From NCBI RefSeq assembly GCF_014650075.1, contig NZ_BMUG01000007.1, forward strand, positions 434,001 to 498,000: a stretch of 64,000 bases of DNA, written 5' to 3'. The position numbers were made by a program, and so were the translations under genes. The notes under the pieces were generated by a model that did no database searches, had not been told where the DNA came from, and worked only from the letters and a program-made list of their open reading frames with translations. This DNA comes from Streptomyces microflavus (GTDB lineage Bacteria > Actinomycetota > Actinomycetes > Streptomycetales > Streptomycetaceae). How positions within the stretch are numbered: position 1 is the stretch's first letter; each line of letters starts with the position of its first letter. Positions 33,241 to 42,676 of the stretch are shown here, one piece after another.

Positions 33241-34470
33241 ATGGAGACCTTCCCGAAGATCATCTCGGTGGACGACCACACGGTGGAGCCCGCTCATGTC
33301 TGGCGGGACCGGCTCCCGTCCAAGTACGCCGACTCCGGCCCGCGCGTCGTCCGCGCACCGCTGAAGGAAATGACCTTCATGGGCGGAAAGTTCGCGCCCG
33401 TGATGGGCGCCGAGGGGGACGACGGGCCGGTGGGCGACTGGTGGGTCTACGAGGACCTGCACCGGCCGCTGACCCGCCTGGACACCGCCGTCGGCTACGA
33501 CAGGGACGAGATCAAGCTGGAGATCATCACCTACGAGCAGATGCGGCCGGGCTCCTTCTCGGTCCCCGACCGGCTCGCCGACATGGACGTCAACCACGTC
33601 CAGTCCGCCCTCTGCTTCCCGACCTTCCCGCGCTTCTGCGGCCAGACGTTCACCGAGGCGAAGAACCGCGAACTGGGGCTCCTGGGGGTGCGCGCGTACA
33701 ACGACTGGATGGTGGAGGAGTGGTGCGGCCCCGAGGCGCACGGCCGCCTCATCCCGCTCACCCTCGTCCCGCTCTGGGACGCGGAGCTCGCCGCCGCAGA
33801 GGTCCGGCGCAATGCGGCCCGGGGCGTGCGCGCGGTCGCGTTCTCCGAGATACCTCCCCATCTCGGGCTGCCGTCCATACATACGGACGAATGGGATCCA
33901 TTTCTCGCGGCCTGTGACGAGACCGGCACCGTCATCGCCATGCACATCGGCTCCTCGTCGAGGATGCCGTCCACCTCCGCCGACGCCCCGCCCGCCGTCG
34001 GCTCCACCATCACCTTCGCCAACTGCTGCTTCTCGATGGTCGACTGGCTGATGAGCGGCAAGTTCGAGCGCTTCCCCAACCTGAAGATCATGTACGCGGA
34101 GGGCCAGATCGGCTGGATCCCGTACATCCTGGAACGCGCCGACGTCGTCTGGGAGGAGAACCGGGCCTGGGGCGGCGTCGCCGACAAGGTCCACCGCCCG
34201 CCGTCCGAACTCTTCGCGGACCACGTCTACGGCTGCTTCTTCGACGACGCCTTCGGACTGAAGAACCTGGACGCGATCGGCGTCGGCAACGTCCTGTACG
34301 AGACGGACTACCCGCACTCCGACTCCACCTGGCCCAAGTCCCGCGAGGTCGGCGAGGCACAGATGGGCCACCTCGCCCCGGACGTTGTGGACCGCATCGT
34401 CCGCGGCAACGCGATCGACCTGCTGGGGCTGACGGATGACGGCCTCTGGGCGGGAGCCCGGCAGAGCTAG
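33241..34470 (+). CDS. Amidohydrolase-2 family metal-dependent hydrolase or decarboxylase
   Basis: 409 aa from ATG 33241 (GTG 33232 is an alternative; neither has a clear site). The N-terminal VDDHTVEPAHVWRDRLPSKY, a central MHIGSSSRMPST with the metal-binding His, and YETDYPHSDSTWPKS near the C-terminus match the amidohydrolase_2 TIM barrel group (ACMSD/5-CarboxyVanillate decarboxylase-like). The first HxH is reduced to DDH. Such proteins accompany steroid and aromatic catabolic genes. The operator upstream links it to the acyl-CoA regulon. Confidence 0.85.
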   Translation: METFPKIISVDDHTVEPAHVWRDRLPSKYADSGPRVVRAPLKEMTFMGGKFAPVMGAEGDDGPVGDWWVYEDLHRPLTRLDTAVGYDRDEIKLEIITYEQMRPGSFSVPDRLADMDVNHVQSALCFPTFPRFCGQTFTEAKNRELGLLGVRAYNDWMVEEWCGPEAHGRLIPLTLVPLWDAELAAAEVRRNAARGVRAVAFSEIPPHLGLPSIHTDEWDPFLAACDETGTVIAMHIGSSSRMPSTSADAPPAVGSTITFANCCFSMVDWLMSGKFERFPNLKIMYAEGQIGWIPYILERADVVWEENRAWGGVADKVHRPPSELFADHVYGCFFDDAFGLKNLDAIGVGNVLYETDYPHSDSTWPKSREVGEAQMGHLAPDVVDRIVRGNAIDLLGLTDDGLWAGARQS

Positions 34471-34478
34471 GTGCGGCC

Positions 34479-34511
34479 GTACGGGGAGGACGCGCGCCGC
34501 CCTCCCCGTAC
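34479..34511. terminator. Bidirectional hairpin terminator
   Basis: A perfect 11-bp stem (gtacggggagg and its complement) with 11-nt loop between the convergent amidohydrolase and MerR genes. Confidence 0.75.
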
Positions 34512-34520
34512 AGCGGGCCG

Positions 34521-35348
34521 TCAGACCTTCGTCACCGGCTCCTGGAGCTCCGTCACCCACCGGCTCCGGTCCGGCGGGCACTCCAGGCTGACCTCACGGG
34601 TGTACCCCGTGGACCGGTACCCGTTGGCGTCCAGCCAGCGGGCCAGGGTCTGCACGGTCGGCACGACGTCGTCCATCGCGCCCCGGTGCACGACCGTCGC
34701 CGCCTCGAACGGGGGCAGCTCCACCACGCTCACCCCGGTCCCGCCGACCGGGCCCACCGGGGCCGTCACCGTCACCCCCGCGTGCACGACGATCGCGCCG
34801 CCGCCCCCGGGGGCGTCCTCGTACCGGGCGATCCCGGGCCCGGTGGGCCGGAGGCCGGCACCCTCCAGCAGCGGGAGGAGCTCCTCGTACAGCGGACCGA
34901 TCACCGGCCCGATGTGGTGCGGCTCGTAGCTCGCGGCCGTCCCGGTCAGCTCGGCCACCCGGACCGCGGGAACGGTCTTGATCACGACGTCGTCGGCAGG
35001 CATGTGCCCCTCACTCTCGATCGACCGGAGCCTCGCCTCGACCTGGGCCAGCCGCGCCGAAGCGGCCGCCACCGCCTCCGCCAGCTCCGCCCGGCGCAGC
35101 CGCAGCATCCCGCGCAGCTCCTCCGGACCCACCTGCTCGTCCAGGACGGCCCGCACCTGCTGGAGCGTGAAGCCGAGGTCCTTGAGCGCGATGATCCGGT
35201 TGAGCCGCGCCAGCTGGGCGGCGCCGTAGAAGCGGTAGCCGGTGGCGGGGTCGGTGCGGTCCGGGCGCAGCAGCCCGATGGCGTCGTAGTGACGCAGCAT
35301 CCGGGGCGACACCCGCCCGTACCTGGCGAAGTCTCCGATGGTGAACAT
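34521..35348 (-). CDS. MerR-family regulator with GyrI-like effector domain
   Basis: 275 aa from ATG 35348. The winged helix FTIGDFARYGRVSPRMLRHYDAIGLL and dimerisation coiled coil (to about residue 110) are followed by a GyrI/Bacterial-transcription-activator effector domain of ~150 residues (VVIKTVPAVRVAELTGTA onward), which typically binds lipophilic drugs. Its own promoter carries a palindrome in a long spacer, the MerR-type design. Confidence 0.9.
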   Translation of the reverse strand: MFTIGDFARYGRVSPRMLRHYDAIGLLRPDRTDPATGYRFYGAAQLARLNRIIALKDLGFTLQQVRAVLDEQVGPEELRGMLRLRRAELAEAVAAASARLAQVEARLRSIESEGHMPADDVVIKTVPAVRVAELTGTAASYEPHHIGPVIGPLYEELLPLLEGAGLRPTGPGIARYEDAPGGGGAIVVHAGVTVTAPVGPVGGTGVSVVELPPFEAATVVHRGAMDDVVPTVQTLARWLDANGYRSTGYTREVSLECPPDRSRWVTELQEPVTKV

Positions 35349-35367
35349 GATGGCTCCCACTGCACGG

Positions 35368-35384
35368 CTTCACACGGTGTGAAG
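35368..35384 (-). promoter_or_regulatory. MerR-type operator within a 19-bp promoter spacer
   Basis: cttcacacggtgtgaag is a perfect 17-bp palindrome. On the minus strand TTGACC precedes it and TGCAGT follows, separated by 19 bp, the overlong spacing that MerR activators correct by twisting DNA. Transcription would begin only a few bases before the ATG. Confidence 0.75.
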
Positions 35385-35438
35385 GTCAAGGTGTGAAGGT
35401 CGAGCGGCACCGGTCCTCGCGGTGGCCCGGGAACAGGC

Positions 35439-35480
35439 AGGAGCCCCGTTCCTCCGCCGAAGCGGGGGAGCGGGGCTCCT
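35439..35480 (-). terminator. Terminator after the cold-shock gene
   Basis: aggagccccg pairs with cggggctcct, extended by an inner cctccgc/gcggggg pairing. It lies 43 nt after the stop. Confidence 0.75.
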
Positions 35481-35522
35481 TGGGTACTGCTATGTACGGC
35501 CGCGATCGGCCGACCCGGGCAA

Positions 35523-35726
35523 CTAGGCCGGGATGACGTTCTCAGCCTGCGGACCCTTGGGTCCCTGAGTGACGTCGAAGGTCACCTGCTGGTTCTCCTC
35601 AAGAGAGCGGAACCCGGAGGCGTTGATCGCGGAGTAGTGAACGAAGACATCCGGGCCGCCGCCGTCCTGGGCGATGAAGCCGAAGCCCTTTTCAGCGTTG
35701 AACCACTTGACGGTTCCGGTAGCCAT
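35523..35726 (-). CDS. Cold-shock protein, CspA family
   Basis: 67 aa from ATG 35726, behind AAGGAGGGC. RNP1 (KGFGFI) and RNP2 (VFVHYSAI) are both present, in a single OB fold with acidic pI. CspA proteins bind single-stranded RNA/DNA and melt structure. Streptomyces carry several copies, and this one is distinguished by a long structured leader. Confidence 0.95.
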   Translation of the reverse strand: MATGTVKWFNAEKGFGFIAQDGGGPDVFVHYSAINASGFRSLEENQQVTFDVTQGPKGPQAENVIPA

Positions 35727-35791
35727 AAGCCCTCCTTGGGCCAAAGGGTTGCCCTGCTCCAGAACCTGCAAACAAGTCTGAAAACTACAAA

Positions 35792-35819
35792 AGCCTGCGG
35801 GTTACATGCTCCGCAGGCT
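35792..35819 (-). promoter_or_regulatory. Hairpin in the cold-shock gene leader
   Basis: agcctgcgg and its complement form a 9-bp stem with a 10-nt loop, 65 nt before the start. The leader is AT-rich relative to the genome. Could regulate translation with temperature; this is only a suggestion. Confidence 0.4.
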
Positions 35820-35989
35820 CTGTACTGCAAGGGAAACCAAACTGCAACTTGCGGGCGAGCCTAGCACGCAGTCTCCGGAGAGCGGTAGAGGGCAAGATCA
35901 CTTCACCCGAACGTTTGATTGCCCCTCCGGGAGAGCATCCGGGACGCCCCGGTGGTGCCCGCGGCCGGAGGCGGGTCTAGCCTCGCGAT

Positions 35990-36883
<894 letters not shown>

Positions 36884-37089
36884 GCCGGGGAATGGGAAGA
36901 ATTCGCTTTTCCGTTCCCGGACAGGGAATTGGGAGTCGGCAGAACAGCGCATTTGCGCCTTTCCCCGGGGCGAAATCATCCCCTCCTGCCCTGAGAAGGG
37001 GGAATGGTCCGGCCGTTTCCCGGTGACCGCGCCGGTGGCGCCCCCTAGGCTTCGGTCCGAGTCCGGACCGACCACAGGGTTCACCGTCC

Positions 37090-37143
37090 ACAAGGTGCAC
37101 CGTTCACAGGTTCACAAGGTGCACCGTCCGCAGGTTCACAGGG
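37090..37143. repeat. 24-bp tandem repeat before a kinase gene
   Basis: Units cacaaggtgcaccgttcacaggtt (37090) and a near copy with two changes (37114), then a truncated third (37138). The array directly abuts the GGGGGAGG ribosome site of the kinase gene. The rest of the 269-bp spacer contains an imperfect hairpin (36885-36920) that may end mqnA. Confidence 0.8.
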
Positions 37144-37152
37144 GGAGGCCAT

Positions 37153-39123
37153 ATGCAGCCGCTGGAAGCGGGCGAACCGCACACCATCGGTGCCTACCGG
37201 CTGCTCGGCAGGCTCGGTGCGGGCGGCATGGGCCGGGTCTATCTGGGGCGCAGCGCCGGCGGCCGCACGGTCGCGGTCAAGGTCGTCCACCCGCACTTCG
37301 CGCTCGACGAGCAGTTCCGCGCCCGGTTCCGGCGCGAGGTGGAGTCCGCGCGGCGCATCGGCGCGCAGTGGACCGCCCCGGTCCTGGACGCCGACCCGGA
37401 CGCCCCGGTGCCCTGGGTCGCCACCGGTTACGTCGCCGGGCCGCCGCTCTCCCAGGCGATCACCGAGCACGGCCCGCTGCCCGAGCACGCGGTACGCACT
37501 CTGGGCGCCGGGCTCGCCGAGGCCCTCCACGTCGTCCACGGCCAGGGCATCGTGCACCGCGATGTGAAGCCCTCCAACGTGCTGCTCGCCCTGGACGGCC
37601 CCCGCCTCATCGACTTCGGCATCGCCCGGGCCCTCGGCGCGACCGTCTCGCTCACCTCCACCGGCGTCTCCGTCGGCTCCCCCGGCTACATGGCGCCCGA
37701 GCAGATCCGCGGCCGGGACGTCTCGGGTGCGGCGGACGTCTTCTCGCTCGGCGCGGTCCTCGCGTACGCGGCGACCGGCGCCGCCCCCTTCTCCGGCGAC
37801 TCCTCCGCCGTACTCCTCTACAAGGTGGTGCACGAGGAGCCCGAACTGGGAGACCTGGAGGGCGAGCTGCGCGAGGTGGTCGCCGGGTGCCTGGCCAAGG
37901 ACCCGGACGCGCGGCCCGCCCCGGCCGACCTCGCCCGCACGCTCGCTCCGGACGGGGCGGCGGCGATGGTGGCGGCGGGGTGGCTGCCGGGCCGGCTGGT
38001 GGCCGAGGTCAGCCGGTCGGCGGTGGCGCTGCTGGACCTGGAACCGCAGGACGCGCCGGTGGGCTCGGGCCCGGTGCCGTTCAGCAGCGCGTCGCTGGGG
38101 GCGGGGTTCGGGGCGGGGACGGGCGCGCGGACGGACACCGACCCGCACGACGGCCCCGGGCACGATGCCCGTAGCGGCGATGGTTCCCGTACGGGCTCCG
38201 ATGCGCGTACGGGCTCCGATCCCGACCCCCGTGTCGGCTCCGGCCCCGACCCCCGTAGCCGCTCCGGCGTCCCCACGGGTTCCGAGGCCGGCCTCATCGG
38301 GGTCTTCGGGCCGCCCCTCGTCCACGTACCGGACGGCCCTCCCGGCACCCCGCCCCCGCCCACCGCGCCCCCGGGCGACGGCCACGGCGGCGGGTTCCCC
38401 GGGCAGCGGACCCACGACCCCCGGTTCTCCGTCACCGTCAGCGCCGACTCGCAGGCGAGCACGGGCCGGGGCGCGGGCGCGGACGCCGGGGCGCGCCGGA
38501 GCCGCCGGGTGAGCTGCACGGTCGCGCTGGCCGTGGCGGGCGCGTTCGCGGTCGTCGCCTTCAGCTCGGGTCTGCTCGACGGCTTCCTGCCGGGCGGCGA
38601 CGCCGACCAGCGCAAGGGGAACGACACGGCGGCCACCCCGCCGTCCGCGACCGCCACCGCGTCCGAGGATCCCGCCCCCGCCGGATCCGCCGACCCCTCC
38701 GGCACCCCCTCCGGCGATCCCTCCGACGCGGGCGAGGCCCCGGTCGGGGAGGTGCCGAAGGCGTTCGTCGGCACCTGGGAGGGCCCGCTCACGGAGAAGA
38801 CGAACGGGCAGCCGCACGGCACCCTCACCGCGGTCTTCACCGAGGGGAGGAAGGGCACCCAGGTCGTCCGGATGTCCAACACCATCTCCCAGCTCGGGAT
38901 CACCGTCACCTGCAACAGCGTCGGCACCCTCACCTCCGGCACGGGGCAGGAGCTCAAGGTCCGCGAGCGCACCGACCCGGACCGCCCCAGCACCCCGGGC
39001 CTCTGCACCACCACCGAGGCCGACCTGGTCTTCCGCCTCACCGACGACGGAACGCTCGGCTACCGGTCGCAGGAGCGCGCCGCGGGCCTCCCGTACGGGG
39101 AGCTCACCCGGTCCGGCGGCTGA
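37153..39123 (+). CDS. Receptor-like Ser/Thr protein kinase
   Basis: 656 aa. Kinase residues ~13-280: GAGGMG loop, Lys43, HRDVKPSN near 135, DFG and APE. A Gly/Pro/Asp-rich linker with TGSD-type repeats covers ~290-440. One membrane helix (VALAVAGAFAVVAFSSGLL) follows, and an extracellular domain of ~120 residues (FVGTWEGPL onward) has two Cys (TCNSV and LCTTT) likely to pair. Probably senses a cell-surface signal. The domain does not match PASTA or PQQ. Lies between mqnA and mqnC without known link to them. Confidence 0.9.
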   Translation: MQPLEAGEPHTIGAYRLLGRLGAGGMGRVYLGRSAGGRTVAVKVVHPHFALDEQFRARFRREVESARRIGAQWTAPVLDADPDAPVPWVATGYVAGPPLSQAITEHGPLPEHAVRTLGAGLAEALHVVHGQGIVHRDVKPSNVLLALDGPRLIDFGIARALGATVSLTSTGVSVGSPGYMAPEQIRGRDVSGAADVFSLGAVLAYAATGAAPFSGDSSAVLLYKVVHEEPELGDLEGELREVVAGCLAKDPDARPAPADLARTLAPDGAAAMVAAGWLPGRLVAEVSRSAVALLDLEPQDAPVGSGPVPFSSASLGAGFGAGTGARTDTDPHDGPGHDARSGDGSRTGSDARTGSDPDPRVGSGPDPRSRSGVPTGSEAGLIGVFGPPLVHVPDGPPGTPPPPTAPPGDGHGGGFPGQRTHDPRFSVTVSADSQASTGRGAGADAGARRSRRVSCTVALAVAGAFAVVAFSSGLLDGFLPGGDADQRKGNDTAATPPSATATASEDPAPAGSADPSGTPSGDPSDAGEAPVGEVPKAFVGTWEGPLTEKTNGQPHGTLTAVFTEGRKGTQVVRMSNTISQLGITVTCNSVGTLTSGTGQELKVRERTDPDRPSTPGLCTTTEADLVFRLTDDGTLGYRSQERAAGLPYGELTRSGG

Positions 39124-39194
39124 CGCCGCAAGGGGCTGGCGTACGCTGGATCGGTCCGAGGATCCTCAAAAAACCGCCGAAAGGTGACAGCCCG

Positions 39195-40394
39195 GTGACC
39201 GAGAAGGCCGACCTTCAGCCCGTCCTCGACCGAGCCGCCGAGGGCGGTCGGATCACCCCGGAGGAGGCGCTCGACCTGTACCGCTCGGCGCCGCTGCACG
39301 CGCTGGGGGCGGCCGCCGACGCCGTACGCCGCCGCCGTTACGCCGGTACGGAGCACATCGCGACGTACATCATCGAGCGCAACATCAACTACACCAACGT
39401 GTGTGTGACGGCCTGCAAGTTCTGCGCCTTCTACGCGCCCCCCAAGGACAAGGCCAAGGGCTGGACCCGGGACATCGAGGACATCCTGCGCCGCTGCGCG
39501 GAGACCGTCGAGCTCGGCGGCACCCAGATCATGTTCCAGGGCGGCCACCACCCGGACTTCGGCGTCGAGTACTACGAGGAGCACTTCTCCGCGATCAAGA
39601 AGGCGTACCCGCAGCTGGTCATCCACTCGCTGGGCGCCTCAGAGATCGAGCACATGGCCCGGATCTCGAAGGTCTCCGCCGAGGAGGCCATCAGCCGCAT
39701 CCACGCCGCCGGTCTCGACTCCTTCGCCGGTGCGGGCGCCGAGCTGCTGCCCGCCCGGCCGCGCACCGCCATCGCCCCGCTCAAGGAGTCCGGCGAGCGG
39801 TGGCTGGAGATCATGGAGATCGCCCACGGCCTCGGTGTCGAGTCCACCTCCACCATGCTGATGGGCACCGGCGAGACCAACGCCGAGCGCATCGAGCACC
39901 TGAAGATGATCCGGGACGTCCAGGACCGTACGGGCGGCTTCCGCGCCTTCATCCCGTACACCTACCAGCCGGAGAACAACAAGCTGAAGGGCCAGACGCA
40001 GGCCACGCTCTTCGAGTACCTGCGGATGATCTCCATCGCCCGGCTCTTCCTCGACAACGTGGCCCACATCCAGGGCTCCTGGCTGACCACCGGCAAGGAG
40101 GTCGGCCAGCTGTCGCTGCACTACGGCGCCGACGACCTCGGCTCGATCATGCTGGAGGAGAACGTCGTCTCCTCGGCCGGTGCCAAGCACCGCTCCAACC
40201 GGATGGAGATCATCGACCTGATCCGCAAGGCGGACCGGGTCCCGGCGCAGCGCGCCACCACGTACGAGCACCTCGTCGTGCACGACGACCCGGCGAACGA
40301 CCCGGTCGACGAGCGCGTGGTCTCGCACATCTCCTCCACCGCGATCGAGGGCGGCACGGCCCACCCGGAGCTCAAGCTCCTCAACGCCAACTAG
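39195..40394 (+). CDS. mqnC: Cyclic dehypoxanthine futalosine synthase (radical SAM)
   Basis: 399 aa from GTG 39195 behind GAAAGGTGA. The 4Fe-4S cluster motif is Cys70-x3-Cys74-x2-Cys77 (CVTACKFCAFY), then FQGGHHPDF and FRAFIPYTYQPENN typical of MqnC. It cyclises dehypoxanthine futalosine in the futalosine route to menaquinone. The pathway order MqnA, (MqnE), MqnB/D, MqnC suggests other genes lie elsewhere. An 8-nt gap leads to the next gene, which is thus probably cotranscribed. Confidence 0.95.
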   Translation: MTEKADLQPVLDRAAEGGRITPEEALDLYRSAPLHALGAAADAVRRRRYAGTEHIATYIIERNINYTNVCVTACKFCAFYAPPKDKAKGWTRDIEDILRRCAETVELGGTQIMFQGGHHPDFGVEYYEEHFSAIKKAYPQLVIHSLGASEIEHMARISKVSAEEAISRIHAAGLDSFAGAGAELLPARPRTAIAPLKESGERWLEIMEIAHGLGVESTSTMLMGTGETNAERIEHLKMIRDVQDRTGGFRAFIPYTYQPENNKLKGQTQATLFEYLRMISIARLFLDNVAHIQGSWLTTGKEVGQLSLHYGADDLGSIMLEENVVSSAGAKHRSNRMEIIDLIRKADRVPAQRATTYEHLVVHDDPANDPVDERVVSHISSTAIEGGTAHPELKLLNAN

Positions 40395-40401
40395 TGCGCC
40401 T

Positions 40402-41052
40402 GTGCTGACGGTTCACGCCGCGCCCCTGGTCCTGCCGGTCGGCGCGGCGGCCGTGGCCGAGGGTGCGGTGGCCGTGGACGGCGACCGGATCGCCGCCATC
40501 GGGCCGTACGAGAAGGTCGTCGCCGCCCACCCGGCGGCCAGGGTCCGCCGCTGGCCCGGCCTCCTCACGCCCGGACTCCGCCAGGACCGGGCCCGGGAGC
40601 TCCTCACCCGCTGCTACCACCCGGACCCGCGCGAGGCCGACGAGCTGGGCGAACTGCCGCTGTGGGGCGAGGAGTTCGAACGGCTCGCGGCGACGATGGA
40701 CACGGCCCGGCGGGCGGGCAGCGTACGGCGGGGACTCCAGCGGATGCTGCGGTACGGGACCACGCATGTGGTGGGCCCGTTCGGGGCGGACGAGCCCGCG
40801 CTGCGGACGGCCCTCTCCCGGTCGGGGCTGGTCCAGGTCCCGGCCGCCGGGGGCCCCGCCGCTCCGCCGGACCTGGATCCCTTCGCGGCCGGCGGCGACC
40901 TGGCCACCACCGCCCACGGCCCGCTGACCGTGGGCGGCCGCGCGGACTTCGCCGCCTTCGACGTGGCCGACGAGGCGGCGCTGCGTGCGGGCGGGGCCCG
41001 GCACTGCGTGGCGACGGTGCTCGCGGGGCGGCTCGTGCACCGCGCCCGCTGA
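40402..41052 (+). CDS. Degenerate amidohydrolase-like protein linked to mqnC
   Basis: 216 aa. The N-terminal ~55 residues show the amidohydrolase strand module (GAVAVDGDRIAAIGPYEKVVAAHPAAR), and the last ~50 the C-terminal module (GPLTVGGRADFAAFDVADEAALRAGG with RLVHRAR). The central TIM barrel is nearly all missing, and the HxH site that normally follows PGL is replaced by PGLRQDRAREL. It therefore looks non-catalytic. Relatives of the type deaminate aminodeoxyfutalosine in some menaquinone pathways, so a vestigial or accessory part in this pathway is plausible. GTG start 8 nt from mqnC. Confidence 0.75.
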   Translation: MLTVHAAPLVLPVGAAAVAEGAVAVDGDRIAAIGPYEKVVAAHPAARVRRWPGLLTPGLRQDRARELLTRCYHPDPREADELGELPLWGEEFERLAATMDTARRAGSVRRGLQRMLRYGTTHVVGPFGADEPALRTALSRSGLVQVPAAGGPAAPPDLDPFAAGGDLATTAHGPLTVGGRADFAAFDVADEAALRAGGARHCVATVLAGRLVHRAR

Positions 41053-41081
41053 GCCGGCTCCGTACGAGGGGCCGCCAGGGC

Positions 41082-42158
41082 CTACGGCACCTTCGGCCCG
41101 CCCAGATAGCGGCCCTTGGCGTCGTACGGCCAGGCGTTGGCGACGCACCCCTTCAGCCCGTCGATCTGCTGCATCATCGCGGGCGCGGGGCGTCCCTTCC
41201 CCGGGCAGGTCTCATGGCCGCGCCCCAGCCAGTGGCCGACCTCGTGGTTGATGATCAGGGCCCGGTACTCGGCGACGGGCCCGTCGAACTGCGGTGAACC
41301 CAGCTGCCAGCGCTTCAGGTTGACCATCACCTGCTCGCCGCCCCGGCAGTTGACCTCGCCCCGGGTCTTCAGCCCGTAGGCGCCGCAGAGCCGGTCCGTG
41401 GTCGCCGCGGTGCCTATCTTGACCACCAAACCCGCCGATTTGTCCGTGACTTGGCGGAACGTGCGCTCGCCGCCGTGGCTCCAGCCGCGCGGGTCGGCGA
41501 GGATCGCGGCGATGTCCTCGGCGGCCCGGTCGGGGTCGACGCCGATACCGTCCTCCACCTCGACCCGGTAGGGCTCGCCCTTGCCGGACTCCGTGACGCC
41601 CGCGCGGGCGACGGTGAACGTGCCGGGGCCGGAGGCGGGCACGTCGGAGGCGCTGGGCGGCCGGTCTCCGGCCGGGGGCGAGGGGGTGGGGGAGGCCGGT
41701 GCGGCGGAGGGGGTCGCGGGCGGCGGGGCCGGGGCGACCGGGGCCTCGGCGTTGTCGTCGCCGGTCCCGGGTCCCGCGCCGGCGGTGACGGACGGGTCCC
41801 CGTTCTGCCAGGGCCGGTCGATGAGGACGGCCACCAGGGCCACGGCCGCCAGGGCGAGCACCACGAGCCCCGCCGTCCGGCGCCGGTTCCGGCGTCTTCG
41901 CCGCTCGCGGGAGCGGGAGCGTGAGTCGGAGCGCGCCCCAAACCTGGTGCCGGACCGGGTGCCGGACCGGGTGCCGGACCGGGTGCCGGACCGGGAGCCG
42001 GACCGGGAGCCGGAGCGGGAGAGCGACCGGCCCCCCGGCGCGCGCCCCGGACCGCCGTCCCCCGTGCGGGGCCCGGGGAGGGCGCGCAGCCGGAACGTCT
42101 CGGTGTCGCGGGCCGGTTCGTCGCGCGGCAGGGTGCCCAGGCCGCGGCGGCCGGTCAT
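41082..42158 (-). CDS. DUF3152 membrane-anchored protein with zinc-protease motif
   Basis: 358 aa from ATG 42158, overlapping the upstream stop as ATGA. Cytoplasmic Arg/Ser-rich N-terminus with six GTRS-type tetrapeptide repeats, one membrane helix (GLVVLALAAVALVAVLI), Pro-rich outer linker, then the DUF3152 domain (residues ~190-358) with IINHEVGHWLGRGHETC, an HExxHxxxxxH metzincin-like zinc site. Four Cys suggest disulfides. Third gene after a sigma factor and a membrane protein; a surface protease under that regulator is inferred. Confidence 0.85.
   Translation of the reverse strand: MTGRRGLGTLPRDEPARDTETFRLRALPGPRTGDGGPGRAPGGRSLSRSGSRSGSRSGTRSGTRSGTRSGTRFGARSDSRSRSRERRRRRNRRRTAGLVVLALAAVALVAVLIDRPWQNGDPSVTAGAGPGTGDDNAEAPVAPAPPPATPSAAPASPTPSPPAGDRPPSASDVPASGPGTFTVARAGVTESGKGEPYRVEVEDGIGVDPDRAAEDIAAILADPRGWSHGGERTFRQVTDKSAGLVVKIGTAATTDRLCGAYGLKTRGEVNCRGGEQVMVNLKRWQLGSPQFDGPVAEYRALIINHEVGHWLGRGHETCPGKGRPAPAMMQQIDGLKGCVANAWPYDAKGRYLGGPKVP
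41947..42018. repeat. Six 12-bp tandem repeats within the DUF3152 gene
   Basis: The unit gtgccggaccgg occurs four times, then two variant copies (gagccggaccgg, gagccggagcgg). It codes for repeated GTRS/GSRS in the cytosolic tail. Copy number is likely to vary between strains. Confidence 0.85.
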
Positions 42159-42667
42159 TTCGTCGTCCCGGGGGCCGGCGACGGGGCGAACAGCGCGGCG
42201 CCGGACCGGGTCGGGTCGGGCGTGGCCGGGACGGCGCCCGAGGGTCCGCCTGTGGGTGCGGCCGGGGAGGTGGTCCACGGCGGTGTCGCGGACGGGGACG
42301 AGGGGGTGGGGGTCGGCATGCCGGTTACGGGCTCCGTCGGATCGGGGGAGGGGCCCGGCGTGGGCCGGGTGGGGGAAGGGTCCGGCACGGGCCGGGTGAG
42401 GGAGGGGCCGGGCGCGGGTCCGGCGGGTTCGGTGTCGGGCGCCGACCGCAGCAAGGGTCCCAGCAGGGCGAGGCCCAGCGTCACGGCGGTCACCGCGACG
42501 AAGGCGCCCACCACCGCGAGCCCCCGGCTCCGGGCCCGGCGCAGCCGCCCCTCCCGTACGGCCTCGGGGACCAGGTCGAGCGGTGGGGCCAGGGTGCCGG
42601 CGGTCCGGTGGAGCGCGTCCCGGAAGATCTCTTCCTCGGGTGAACCGGGTAGGGGTTCTGGAGTCAT
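42155..42667 (-). CDS. Single-pass membrane protein, candidate anti-sigma partner
   Basis: 170 aa: ~50-residue cytosolic N-terminus (EEEIFRDALHRTAGTLAPPLDLV), a membrane helix (GLAVVGAFVAVTAVTLGLALLG), and a Pro/Thr-rich exterior. It lies 9 bp after a SigE-family sigma gene. No ZAS Cys/His motif is visible, so anti-sigma function is suggested by position and topology only. Confidence 0.72.
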   Translation of the reverse strand: MTPEPLPGSPEEEIFRDALHRTAGTLAPPLDLVPEAVREGRLRRARSRGLAVVGAFVAVTAVTLGLALLGPLLRSAPDTEPAGPAPGPSLTRPVPDPSPTRPTPGPSPDPTEPVTGMPTPTPSSPSATPPWTTSPAAPTGGPSGAVPATPDPTRSGAALFAPSPAPGTTK

Positions 42668-42676
42668 GACCGGCCC

